A DNA stretch of 64,000 nucleotides from Leucothrix mucor DSM 2157. GTDB lineage: Bacteria; Pseudomonadota; Gammaproteobacteria; Thiotrichales; Thiotrichaceae. The translations under genes and the position numbers were made by a program. The notes under the pieces are model-generated. The model saw nothing but the letters and a program-made list of their open reading frames with translations, was not told where the DNA came from and made no database searches. Within the stretch, counting starts at the first letter, position 1. Each line of letters begins with the position of its first letter. Where the stretch lies: positions 1,550,001-1,614,000 of the forward strand of contig NZ_ATTE01000001.1 in the NCBI RefSeq assembly GCF_000419525.1, read 5' to 3'. Positions 46,113-55,162 of the stretch are shown piece by piece.

Positions 46113-47693
46113 ATGTCCTTTCTAAAACAATTATCTCCCGTCAGTCCTAAAGATGACGTTCTCTCGGGGCTAACCGTTGCCCTTGCGCTCGTACCGGAGG
46201 CCGTTGCATTTGCACTGGTTGCTCAGGTGCATCCACTTCTAGGCTTATATGCCGCCTTCATTATCGGTTTAATTACCTCTGTATTTGGTGGTCGACCGGG
46301 GATGATCTCCGGTGCGACTGGCGCAATCGCTGTGGTACTGGTGAGTTTGGTTGCATTACACGGTGTTGAATACCTATTTGCTGCGGTTATCTTAATGGGT
46401 ATCTTGCAGATTATTTTTGGCGCGTTGCAGCTGGGTAAATTCATTCGCTTAGTGCCATATCCGGTGTTTTTGGGATTCGTAAATGGATTAGCGTTGGTTA
46501 TTTTTATCGCACAGCTTAAGCAGTTCCAGGTGACTGGTGAAGACGGTTCTAGTGAGTGGATTGTTGGCGCACCTTTAATCATCATGATTGGCCTGGCGCT
46601 TGTGACTATGGCGATCATTCACTTCTTGCCAAAATTCACTAAGGCGGTTCCTTCCACTCTGGTCGCGATTATTGCGCTAAGTTTATTGGTGGCGCTGTTT
46701 AATATCGATACCCGTACGGTCGGCGATATCGCATCGGTAGCCGGTGACTTACCAACGTTCCATATCCCAACCGTTCCGTTCACTTGGGAAACCTTTATGA
46801 TCATCCTGCCATACGCTGTTGTCATGGCGCTGGTTGGTTTGATTGAAAGTTTGCTGACGCTAAACTTGGTTGATGCCTTGACTGAAACACGTGGTCAGGC
46901 AAACCGTGAAAGTATGGCACAGGGTTTAGCTAACTTCGTCACTGGCTTATTTGGTGGTATGGGTGGTTGTGCCATGGTTGGCCAAAGTATCATCAATATC
47001 AATTCTGGTGGTAAAGGGCGTTTATCCGGTATTACCGCTGCCTTGGCTTTACTGGCAATTATTCTGCTGGGTGCGCCATTGATTGAGCAAATCCCGATTG
47101 CAGTATTGGTCGGCGTGATGTTTATGGTGGTTATTGGTACCTTTAAGTGGTCCAGCCTGCGCTTGTTTGGTCGTGTGCCACACGTTGAGCTGGCGATTAC
47201 GGGTGCGGTTATGCTGACCACCGTATTAGCTGATTTGGCTGCTGCGGTTATCTTGGGTGTGATTCTATCTGCACTGGTATTTGCTTGGGATCATGCTAAG
47301 AAAATCCGCGTTCAGAAGTTTGTGAATGATGGTGGAAACACCGTTTACGAACTGATTGGTCCGATCTTCTTTGCGTCAGTTCATAACTTCCAGGAGCTGT
47401 TCCAGCCAAGTGAAGATGCTCAAGATGTAATCATTGATTTTAAGCGCTCACGCGTTGCCGATCACTCTGCATTGGAAGCCATCGATCAACTGGCAGAGCG
47501 CTATGAGCGTGCTGGAAAGCGTCTGCACTTAGTTCACTTAAGCCCTGAATGTCGCTTGTTATTGAAAAAAGCGGGCGATTTGGTCGAAGTTAACGTGGTA
47601 GAAGATCCGGTGTATGCCATTGCAGCAGGTTTAACTGCCGCAGAGATCGACGCTTATGAAGCTCGCAGTAAAAAGGCAAGCTCTGGTCATTAG
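46113..47693 (+). CDS. SulP-family anion transporter with STAS domain
   Basis: A 526-residue carrier of the SulP (SLC26) family. The N-terminal signature LSGLTVALALVPEAVAFALVA is characteristic, followed by about 14 membrane segments and a C-terminal STAS domain (about 400-500, DVIIDFKRSRVADHSALEAI). These carriers move sulfate, bicarbonate or other anions with sodium or protons. Without more context, sulfate and bicarbonate (BicA-like) are equally possible. No carbonic anhydrase or sulfur gene lies next to it. Confidence 0.88.
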   Translation: MSFLKQLSPVSPKDDVLSGLTVALALVPEAVAFALVAQVHPLLGLYAAFIIGLITSVFGGRPGMISGATGAIAVVLVSLVALHGVEYLFAAVILMGILQIIFGALQLGKFIRLVPYPVFLGFVNGLALVIFIAQLKQFQVTGEDGSSEWIVGAPLIIMIGLALVTMAIIHFLPKFTKAVPSTLVAIIALSLLVALFNIDTRTVGDIASVAGDLPTFHIPTVPFTWETFMIILPYAVVMALVGLIESLLTLNLVDALTETRGQANRESMAQGLANFVTGLFGGMGGCAMVGQSIININSGGKGRLSGITAALALLAIILLGAPLIEQIPIAVLVGVMFMVVIGTFKWSSLRLFGRVPHVELAITGAVMLTTVLADLAAAVILGVILSALVFAWDHAKKIRVQKFVNDGGNTVYELIGPIFFASVHNFQELFQPSEDAQDVIIDFKRSRVADHSALEAIDQLAERYERAGKRLHLVHLSPECRLLLKKAGDLVEVNVVEDPVYAIAAGLTAAEIDAYEARSKKASSGH

Positions 47694-47780
47694 GAATACC
47701 ATCGATCTGTTGTTGATTTATTCATCTATTGGGCTGCTGTATACTAAAAAGTAACCTAAGTGTCACCCAATAATAAAAAT

Positions 47781-48899
47781 ATGAATAAAGCACCTCAGAT
47801 TGTTTTTGACAATGAGCATCATGATTTAGGACGGTTAGCAGGCGAGATTAAGCTTGCTAACCCCCTTGGCGTCACCATTTTCATGGGCAAACGCTATCCA
47901 CATACAAAGCCAACAATCGATGCTTTTTTGCTGTCGTTAGAAATGCCTGTTTCTGGTGGCATTTTTCCTGAAGTAATTTATGGCGACACCTATTATGGCG
48001 ATGGTGTGATCGCATTATTGTGGTTTGATAAACCTGAAATACGCACCTTCAAAAACATTAGCGATCCGCAATCTGAGCTTCATCAGCATCCATCAGCCCT
48101 TGAGCACGACCCAAGCCAAGTCAGTTGTTTGATGATTATGGATATGGTGAGTGGGGCACCTGAAGCGGCACTTGATGCGCTTTATTACTCGAATGGAACT
48201 GACCTTACTTACGCAGGCACGGGCGCTGGTTATGCTGAGGGCGGATCTTCACCGTGTGTGTTTTGTGAAGAAGGAGTGATTGCAGACGCTTTGCAAACGA
48301 TTTGTTTACCCTATACCCAGAAAACCTATGTCGGACATGGATGGCAAGTGCTATCCGGACCACACTTAGTGACCGAGTCGGAAGGGAGCCATGTTAAGTC
48401 GCTCGACTATCGCCCCATAAAGCCGCACTTTGAACAGATGATAAAAGACAGTCACCCTGACGATGTGAGTGATTTATCATTCGATCAGTTAATTAGTCGC
48501 TTTCCAATGGGCATAAAGCCATATGACGAAGATATATTAGTCCGCGATGCCATGGGCTATCAGGATGGAACCATTCGATATATCGGTGATATTCCCGTAT
48601 ATTCTAAGGTTTATTTGCTGTCAGGCACGCCGGATAGCTTATTGGGATTTGTTAAAGACAACCCGGAATCCTTTGAGCCAAACGCCGAAGAGTCAACCTT
48701 ATCCTTAATTTTCAGCTGTGTTGGTCGTCGCTTTCACATGGGTGAGCACAGTAATACAGAGCTTAAAAGCTTGTCACCTATGCTTAAGAGTAAAAATATT
48801 ATTGTTGGCACCAGCTCCGTAGGCGAAGTAGCCGTGAATAAATCAGGCCTACCGTGCTTACATAATATGAGCCTAGTGGTGTCGAGGCTGTCTATCTAA
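47781..48899 (+). CDS. FIST domain sensor protein
   Basis: A 372-residue soluble protein of the FIST family (FIST_N then FIST_C). These are proposed small-molecule sensors found beside signalling proteins. VSGGIFPEVIYGDTYYGDGVIALLW and GAGYAEGGSSPCVFCEEG (with two Cys) belong to the N-part, and FSCVGRRFHMGEHSNTEL to the C-part. I start at ATG 47781; a GTG at 47760 would add seven residues. A TATACT at 47740-47745 could be the -10. The stop overlaps the next start (TAATG), so it is coupled to a c-di-GMP enzyme and probably senses its input. Confidence 0.82.
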   Translation: MNKAPQIVFDNEHHDLGRLAGEIKLANPLGVTIFMGKRYPHTKPTIDAFLLSLEMPVSGGIFPEVIYGDTYYGDGVIALLWFDKPEIRTFKNISDPQSELHQHPSALEHDPSQVSCLMIMDMVSGAPEAALDALYYSNGTDLTYAGTGAGYAEGGSSPCVFCEEGVIADALQTICLPYTQKTYVGHGWQVLSGPHLVTESEGSHVKSLDYRPIKPHFEQMIKDSHPDDVSDLSFDQLISRFPMGIKPYDEDILVRDAMGYQDGTIRYIGDIPVYSKVYLLSGTPDSLLGFVKDNPESFEPNAEESTLSLIFSCVGRRFHMGEHSNTELKSLSPMLKSKNIIVGTSSVGEVAVNKSGLPCLHNMSLVVSRLSI

Positions 48900-51112
48900 T
48901 GAATCCCGCCCATAGCTTGATAATGTTGCAGCATGAGTTGCTGATGAGCTTAGATGTTTCAGATGAGCCTAAAAAGATTCTGATCAGTTTTGCCATGAGA
49001 ACTTTAAAGACTCTCAACCTGCGGGCACTGTATGTGCTGGAAAAAGATAATGCTGAAATTGGCATAGAGGTTTCGACCCACCAAATTCCCCAAGCTTCAA
49101 CCCCCATTGAAGAGCATGACTTCTTAAAGAAGTACATTGATGGAGATGCACCGAATAAGAATGAATTTCTTGAATTAATCCAAACCCAGCGAGGTTATTG
49201 GTACTGTTTTGCGCTAAAAGACCTTGGTTATCTGTTATTTGAGCGAAGCACCAAGCGCTTTGATCAGACCTTGATCTATGCACTCTCTGCGCCGATGTCG
49301 CGCTTTGCTCAGACCTATATCGATCGTAAGCAGTTCTTGCTAAACGAACGCAATCGCTTATACATCAAAACTATTTCCGAGCACCTGCAATCCGAGAAAG
49401 GCAAGCTGGAACACGTCCTGCGTTCAATTCAGGATGGCGTATTGGTTGTGCATGAGTCTGGCTGGATTAACTTTGCCAATGAAGCGGCTTACCAGCTATT
49501 AGGGCTTCCGGAAACCGACCAGCTCGACGAGCATTTCAAAAACTATTTTAATATTTTGGAGACTGAAACCGAGCGCAGAATGAATGCTGAGATTGTCGGT
49601 TTTTGCATGGAGCATGATAGCTGGACGCAAGCTAAACCCGTCATTTTGAGACCTCATACGGGTAAGGATGTTGTTGTCATCTTGAAGGTCAAGAGCATGC
49701 TAGAGCCTCCTCAAAATGACATGCCGGCACAGCGCTTTTTTGTGTGTAGTTTTCATAATATTACCGAAAACTACGCCATGGAACGTCGCCTGAAATGGCA
49801 GGCTACTCATGATCCGCTCACCAGTTGCTTAAACCGACATGGCTTTCAGGAGCAGTTGGAACAATACATCGAATCTGATCGCGAGAATGAAAGAGGTGTG
49901 TTGCTGTGTTTGGATTTAGACCGCTTTAAATATGTGAATGATATTGGCGGACATGTCGCGGGTGATGCATTGCTGCAGCAACTAAGCGCACTGATGCAGC
50001 AAGAGCTGGGCGATCTGGACTTTTTAGGCCGTGTCGGTGGTGATGAGTTTTGTGTGTTATTACGAGACTGCAGCTGTGAACGGGGCCTAAAGGTCGCAGA
50101 ATCAATACGCCGGCAGATCGATCGACTGCGCTTCAAATGGGAAACCAATATTTTCAGCGTGGGCGTCAGTGTTGGTGCATCGGCTATCTACCAAATTGAT
50201 AAAGATGCCGATGCGATACTGCTCAGAACCGATGAAGCCTGCATGGTTTCCAAGGAGAATGGTCGAAACCAAGTCACAGCGGTTGATAAGCCCAGCGCCA
50301 GCGGGAGCGCTCAGGCCAATACCGGTCAATCTAAAAACTTGCAATACCTTAACCGTGCCTTGTCTGATAATGATGACGATTGCCGTTTTATCTTATACAA
50401 GCAGGATATTCGCTCTTTATCCCCGGAGACCCAAGCAGGGCACCAGGAGGTATTGTTGCGCATCTTAAAGGATGGAAAAATTCTGGCACCCAACAGCTTT
50501 CTACCAGCCGCCGAGCGTTCAGGCAAAGTGGCTGACCTTGATTTATGGGTGTTGAGTAATACTTTAGATTATCTCTCTTATAATAAAGAACATCGCCTGA
50601 ATGTGAATCTCTCGGGCGTGACACTCAGTAATAAAAAGGTCTGCGATAGAATTTATGACCTGATTAAAGCCTATCCGGTTGAAGCCTTGCACTTGTGTCT
50701 GGAGATTACAGAAACCTCCGCCATTATCAATTTAGCCAAATGCATCGCCTTTATGGAAAAGCTGCTAAAGCTGGGCGTAACCTTTGCACTGGATGACTTT
50801 GGAACCGGTGTTTCATCGTTTAGCTACCTGAAAAATATGCCGGTTGAATACTTAAAAATAGACGGCTCATTTATTCAGGATATCTGTAATAACAAGATTG
50901 ATGAGATTGTGGTGCAGTCTATTGTGGCCGCTGCGCGCGCTATGGATATTCGCACGGTGGCGGAGTATGTGAGCGATCAGGCTATTTTGGATAAGGTCAC
51001 TGAGTTGGGGATCGATTTTGTACAAGGCTTTTGCCTTAACGAGCCCGAGCCACTGATTCGAAGCAGCAAGATTAAACTCGGAAAAAAGCACAAACTCCTC
51101 GTACCTTACTGA
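48899..51112 (+). CDS. PAS-GGDEF-EAL cyclic di-GMP protein
   Basis: A 737-residue protein with an N-terminal region of unknown fold (about 1-165), a PAS-like domain (about 172-295), a diguanylate cyclase (GGDEF about 380-384, intact in GRVGGDEFCVLL) and an EAL domain. The EAL motif itself is EVLLRI (Glu about 517), and the other catalytic elements NVNLSG, EITE, LDDFGTG, YLKIDGSFI and TVAEYV are present, so phosphodiesterase activity is plausible. The product-inhibition RxxD site before GGDEF has lost its Arg (GDLD). Translation is coupled to the FIST gene, suggesting that FIST binding sets c-di-GMP output. Confidence 0.9.
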   Translation: MNPAHSLIMLQHELLMSLDVSDEPKKILISFAMRTLKTLNLRALYVLEKDNAEIGIEVSTHQIPQASTPIEEHDFLKKYIDGDAPNKNEFLELIQTQRGYWYCFALKDLGYLLFERSTKRFDQTLIYALSAPMSRFAQTYIDRKQFLLNERNRLYIKTISEHLQSEKGKLEHVLRSIQDGVLVVHESGWINFANEAAYQLLGLPETDQLDEHFKNYFNILETETERRMNAEIVGFCMEHDSWTQAKPVILRPHTGKDVVVILKVKSMLEPPQNDMPAQRFFVCSFHNITENYAMERRLKWQATHDPLTSCLNRHGFQEQLEQYIESDRENERGVLLCLDLDRFKYVNDIGGHVAGDALLQQLSALMQQELGDLDFLGRVGGDEFCVLLRDCSCERGLKVAESIRRQIDRLRFKWETNIFSVGVSVGASAIYQIDKDADAILLRTDEACMVSKENGRNQVTAVDKPSASGSAQANTGQSKNLQYLNRALSDNDDDCRFILYKQDIRSLSPETQAGHQEVLLRILKDGKILAPNSFLPAAERSGKVADLDLWVLSNTLDYLSYNKEHRLNVNLSGVTLSNKKVCDRIYDLIKAYPVEALHLCLEITETSAIINLAKCIAFMEKLLKLGVTFALDDFGTGVSSFSYLKNMPVEYLKIDGSFIQDICNNKIDEIVVQSIVAAARAMDIRTVAEYVSDQAILDKVTELGIDFVQGFCLNEPEPLIRSSKIKLGKKHKLLVPY

Positions 51113-51191
51113 GAAAGAGCATAGCCGGATAGTCCTTTGGGGGTGTAAACTGCAGCTGTTTTAAGTCTGCTAAGATCAACAAGGAATTCCA

Positions 51192-52313
51192 ATGCTTTCA
51201 ATTAATCAGCGTTTTGATGCGGGTAACATTGTGGTGGTCGAGGCCACTGATCCTGCAGCCATTCAATTAGAGATCCGCGCGGATCATCAATCAGAATTCT
51301 TTCAGTGGTTTTACTACCGCATCTCTGATGTGAAAGATACCCCTCTGAAAATGACCATCCTTAATGCTTCTGAAGCCGCTTATGTCGATGGTTGGGAAAA
51401 CTACCAAGCCGTTGCCTCCTATGATCAGCAAGACTGGTTTCGGGTTCCGACCTCCTATGTCGATGGCCAGCTCGTCATTGAGCATGAGCCGGTTTGTGAC
51501 TCGATTTATTACGCCTATTTCACTCCGTATTCATTAGACCGTCATCAGCAGTTTGTTGCGCAAGTGCAGTGCGACCCACGTTGTAACTTGATTATTGCCG
51601 GCCAAAGTATCCAAGGACGTGATCTTGACGTGTTGCGCTTTGGCGAAGAGGGCGAGGGCAAATCTAAAGTGTGGATTAATGCGCGTCAGCATCCTGGCGA
51701 ATCAATGGCAGAGTGGTTTGTGGAAGGCCTGATCTTGCGCTTATTAGATCCGGATAATGCTATTTCTGAAGCGTTACTGGCATCCTGTGTATTTTATATC
51801 ACGCCGAATATGAATCCTGATGGCAGCACCATGGGCCACTTGCGGACTAACGCGGCGGGCGTGAATCTTAATCGGGTATGGGGCAATGCCTCTCCTGAGA
51901 CCAGCCCTGAGGTGTACCACATTCAGGCTATGATGGAACAAACCGGTTGCGATCTATTTCTGGATATTCATGGGGATGAAGCCTTGCCATGGAACTTCAT
52001 TGCCGGACAAGCAGGCTTGCCGGTCAGCAACAAGATCCTTAAGCAGGAAGAAAACTTTAAAAAGCGCTTGGCAAAAATTAACCCGGACTTCCAAACTCTG
52101 CATGGCTATCCCCCTAAGAAGTTCGGAGATGAGTCGTTAACACTGGCCAGTAATTGGGTCGGTGACCGGTTTGGTATTGCATCGATGACATTGGAAATGC
52201 CATTTAAAGATAATGCCGGACGCCCCGAGCCATTGGCCGGTTGGTCTGCCGAGCGGAGTATGCGGTTAGGCTCTTCAACCTTGTACCCTATTGCGATGCA
52301 CTTGAAGGTTTAA
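51192..52313 (+). CDS. M14-family zinc carboxypeptidase (CCP-like)
   Basis: A 373-residue metallocarboxypeptidase of family M14, most like the cytosolic carboxypeptidases related to eukaryotic AGBL proteins. The zinc motif HPGE (about residue 165-168, in NARQHPGESMAEWF) and LDIHGDEALPWNFIAG with the distal His are present, together with TPNMNPDGSTMGHLRTNAAGVNLNR. No signal peptide is seen. Such bacterial enzymes are proposed to trim C-terminal glutamates, but natural substrates are not known. The ribosome site AAGGAATTCC precedes the ATG. The next gene follows by six bases. Confidence 0.88.
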   Translation: MLSINQRFDAGNIVVVEATDPAAIQLEIRADHQSEFFQWFYYRISDVKDTPLKMTILNASEAAYVDGWENYQAVASYDQQDWFRVPTSYVDGQLVIEHEPVCDSIYYAYFTPYSLDRHQQFVAQVQCDPRCNLIIAGQSIQGRDLDVLRFGEEGEGKSKVWINARQHPGESMAEWFVEGLILRLLDPDNAISEALLASCVFYITPNMNPDGSTMGHLRTNAAGVNLNRVWGNASPETSPEVYHIQAMMEQTGCDLFLDIHGDEALPWNFIAGQAGLPVSNKILKQEENFKKRLAKINPDFQTLHGYPPKKFGDESLTLASNWVGDRFGIASMTLEMPFKDNAGRPEPLAGWSAERSMRLGSSTLYPIAMHLKV

Positions 52314-52319
52314 GCCCTT

Positions 52320-52874
52320 ATGTTTTTATTTATACACGGCTTTACCTCTTCCTCGCAATCGACCAAAGCACAGCAATTGCGCAACTGGTTAACATTGCAA
52401 GGGCGCGAGAGTGAGTGGGTTTGCCCGGATTTACCGATTGATCCGACAGAAGCAATCGCCATGCTCAGTGAGATTATCGAGCAAGCACCCCAGCCACCGA
52501 AATTGGTGGGCAGCTCTTTGGGTGGGTTCTATGCGACGGTATTAGCCGCTCGCTATAATCTGAAAGCCGTTGTGATTAATCCGGCAGTACATGCCGGTTT
52601 AGTCTTGCGCCAAGCCATTGGGCCACAGAAAAGCTGGCACTCTGAGGAACTCATGGAGTTCACGCAAGCGCATGTTGACAGTTTAAATGCGATGGATTTA
52701 CTGGCACCCGCTGAGCCTGACAATATCTTTTTGATGGCTGAAAAAGCAGATGAAACCTTAGATTGGCAAGCCGCTGGCGATTATTACCGCGACTGCCATC
52801 AGCTCATTTTCCGGGGTGGTAACCATAGCTTCACGCGCTTTCAGGAAGTATTAGAATTGATTGACCGCTTTTAA
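52320..52874 (+). CDS. YqiA-like alpha/beta hydrolase
   Basis: A 184-residue esterase of the YqiA/YcfP group. The oxyanion/nucleophile motif is GSSLGGF (Ser about 64) and the catalytic His lies in GGNHSFTRF near the end. The N-terminus MFLFIHGFTSSSQSTKA is typical of this family. Substrates are unknown; E. coli YqiA hydrolyses short acyl esters and palmitoyl-CoA in vitro. It starts six bases after the carboxypeptidase stop and is probably co-transcribed with it. Confidence 0.85.
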   Translation: MFLFIHGFTSSSQSTKAQQLRNWLTLQGRESEWVCPDLPIDPTEAIAMLSEIIEQAPQPPKLVGSSLGGFYATVLAARYNLKAVVINPAVHAGLVLRQAIGPQKSWHSEELMEFTQAHVDSLNAMDLLAPAEPDNIFLMAEKADETLDWQAAGDYYRDCHQLIFRGGNHSFTRFQEVLELIDRF

Positions 52875-52906
52875 GCGTCTGTCACCACACTAGCAGGAGA
52901 TAACAG

Positions 52907-53923
52907 ATGCACACACGTCAAATAGGCTCATTGACCGTTTCGGCGATTGGCTTGGGCTGTATGAATATGTCCATGGGTTATGGCCCGGCAGATGATGAAG
53001 TATCCGCGCAATTATTAAATGAAGCGCTGGATACGGGGTACACTTTTCTGGATACCGCCACGCTATACGGCGGTGGCCATAATGAATCGCTAATAGGTGA
53101 AGTGCTCAGAACTCGTCGTAAAGAATATGTGCTGGCGAGCAAATGTGTATTGGCTAAAGATGCCGAAGGTAATAACATTATTGATGGTCGCCCAGAGTCT
53201 ATTAAGCGCCAATGCGAAGCGAGCTTAAAGCGCCTGCAAACGGATGTGATTGATCTTTATTATTTGCACCGTCTGGATAAACAAGTGCCGATTGAAGAGA
53301 GTGTCGGTGCCATGGGTGATTTGGTACAAGCCGGTAAAATTCGTGAGATTGGCTTGTCTGAAATGTCTAGTGCTACCTTGCAGCGGGCTTATGCTGAGCA
53401 CCCGATTGCCGCTATGCAGTCCGAGTATTCACTGTGGTCGCGTACGCCAGAGTTTAAGATGCTGGCGACTTGTGAAGAATTAGGCGTGACATTTGTGCCA
53501 TTCTCACCCTTGGCACGTCAGTTCCTGACCGGTAAAGCCTGCGACAATACGATGCTTGGCCCGAAGGATATTCGCTGCACTAATGCGCGTCCTCGTTTTG
53601 AGCCCGCCGCTTATGCGAAGAATGCCAAATTGCTAGTGCCGTATGCGCGTATCGCTGAGCAGGTAGGTTGTAACATGGCGCAATTAGCCTTGGCTTGGAT
53701 CATGTCTCAGCAAAACTCTCAAGGCAAAGCCACATTGGTTCCCATTCCGGGGACTAAGCATATCGAGTATATGAAAGAGAATGCCGGAGCAGGGGATATT
53801 CAACTGGATGCTGATGTGATTGCTGAGCTCAATGAGTTGATTAATGAACAAACTATCGTCGGCCGACGCTATACGGATGATCTGATGATGTCGACTGACT
53901 CTGAGCAGGATCGTTTGGCTTAA
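52907..53923 (+). CDS. Aldo/keto reductase
   Basis: A 338-residue NADPH-dependent aldo/keto reductase. The catalytic tetrad is visible: Asp and Tyr in FLDTATLYGGGHNE, Lys in VLASKC and His in YYLHRLD. The cofactor-binding end ATLVPIPGTKHIEYMKENAGA is standard. The IGLGCMNMSMGYGPAD start marks the AKR group related to YhdN and potassium-channel beta subunits. Substrate unknown; likely a small aldehyde. A good AGGAG precedes the ATG, and it may share a transcript with the two genes before it. Confidence 0.9.
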   Translation: MHTRQIGSLTVSAIGLGCMNMSMGYGPADDEVSAQLLNEALDTGYTFLDTATLYGGGHNESLIGEVLRTRRKEYVLASKCVLAKDAEGNNIIDGRPESIKRQCEASLKRLQTDVIDLYYLHRLDKQVPIEESVGAMGDLVQAGKIREIGLSEMSSATLQRAYAEHPIAAMQSEYSLWSRTPEFKMLATCEELGVTFVPFSPLARQFLTGKACDNTMLGPKDIRCTNARPRFEPAAYAKNAKLLVPYARIAEQVGCNMAQLALAWIMSQQNSQGKATLVPIPGTKHIEYMKENAGAGDIQLDADVIAELNELINEQTIVGRRYTDDLMMSTDSEQDRLA

Positions 53924-53925
53924 AT

Positions 53926-53966
53926 AAAAACAACTCAGCGTCACGATTCATTCTGGCGTTGAGTTG
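53926..53966 (-). terminator. Intrinsic terminator of DUF3080 gene, overlapping its end
   Basis: On the minus strand CAACTCAACG and CGCTGAGTTG pair (one wobble) and run into TTTTTATTT. The stem starts inside the last codons of the DUF3080 gene (stop 53948-53950). Confidence 0.75.
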
Positions 53967-55048
53967 CTTCCTGGCATCATATTGCATTGCCCTAGAATTT
54001 TTTGCCATGCTTTAGTATGACGCTCACGAGCCTGCACCCATTTCCCCCATAAGCTATCTTCACTCTCCAGTGCCAGCACTTGCAGCCGATAGCCCTGCAT
54101 GGATTTTGGAGCAGGTAGCTGTTTAATCATCGCATCATGCAGTCCAAACCAGCGGCTTCCTTCGCGTTGAATAATGGCCATATACGGCTGCACTTCACCC
54201 GCATAATATTTTTGAAACACATTACTGAGAATAGTCGCGCGAGGTGGCTGGTGCCCTTCAAAACAAAATGGTTTGCGTGCAAGCCGGGTTTCAATGGCTT
54301 TCGCGGTGCGATCTAGCGTATGAGTCATCATACTCAAACTCACTAACAAACCTGCACCAAGTTCACTACGATGCAATGCTTCATAATGAGTTTCGATATC
54401 ATCCAACCAATCGGGCAGGGTGATCGACTCGCTGCCACTCATCGCGGCTAACTCCGAGAGCTTTTCCAATGCATTTTGCGGGCTGCCATAGCTGATATTC
54501 TCCATTGGCAGTGGTGGCTTGCCCAACTTAAAATGATGACTAATCTCATCCGAGCCATAAATACCATTCCAGACTTCAATCGGCAGATTAGCCAGTTTCG
54601 TTTGGTAAATTGACTCTAAGCGCTCTTGAAATGCTTGCTGCGTTTCATCCGGCTCTTCAATGGATTCCAAAGTTTGGTAGCAGTTCTGTAGCGCGCTAAC
54701 AAACCGCAATTCATAACGCATTTTTTGGCTGGGTGGCATCACCTTGCCCAGAGTGCTGTTGCGCTCTGATATCAGGTGCAACATATCGCATTGGCGAAAA
54801 TCCAAGACATCCCACAAGCCTTCGCGTAACTCGGTCGTTGCCACAAGGCGCTCGCGCTTAACTGGAAACACCGGTATTGCCAGTGCAGCCTGATCAAGCT
54901 CCAGCTCGATTTCAGTTTCCAACACATTAGCCATGCGCGCAGCATAGTCTTTTAGCATTGCTTTAGGTGCCGACTCTTGGCAAGCACTTAGCAATAACAC
55001 GCCAACTAAAAGCGTTATGAACCGCAAGGGTGAAGAGTATTTAATCAA
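53948..55048 (-). CDS. DUF3080 family lipoprotein
   Basis: A 366-residue predicted lipoprotein. The lipobox LLSAC at about residues 18-22 ends the signal peptide. No ATG fits and the frame opens at TTG 55048 with GGAT six bases upstream. The mature protein is mostly helical and acidic, and segments such as FRQCDMLHLISERNSTLGKV and YELRFVSALQNC match my memory of DUF3080, a gammaproteobacterial family without known function. It is divergent from the DUF11 protein at 55163. The terminator overlaps the 3' end. Confidence 0.75.
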   Translation of the reverse strand: MIKYSSPLRFITLLVGVLLLSACQESAPKAMLKDYAARMANVLETEIELELDQAALAIPVFPVKRERLVATTELREGLWDVLDFRQCDMLHLISERNSTLGKVMPPSQKMRYELRFVSALQNCYQTLESIEEPDETQQAFQERLESIYQTKLANLPIEVWNGIYGSDEISHHFKLGKPPLPMENISYGSPQNALEKLSELAAMSGSESITLPDWLDDIETHYEALHRSELGAGLLVSLSMMTHTLDRTAKAIETRLARKPFCFEGHQPPRATILSNVFQKYYAGEVQPYMAIIQREGSRWFGLHDAMIKQLPAPKSMQGYRLQVLALESEDSLWGKWVQARERHTKAWQKILGQCNMMPGSNSTPE

Positions 55049-55162
55049 GATTATCCATTTTAATAAAACACTTATTGATTAATAAATAAACAAAAAGTTA
55101 CATTAATAATTCATTAAGTATGGCAGTGAGATACTTAAAAAACTAAATTAAATAGTCAAATC

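Noticed and set aside
46223-46618. 131-codon minus-strand frame inside the SulP gene
   Set aside because: Shadow of the real gene; its residues mirror the reverse complement of hydrophobic codons and it has no start signals.
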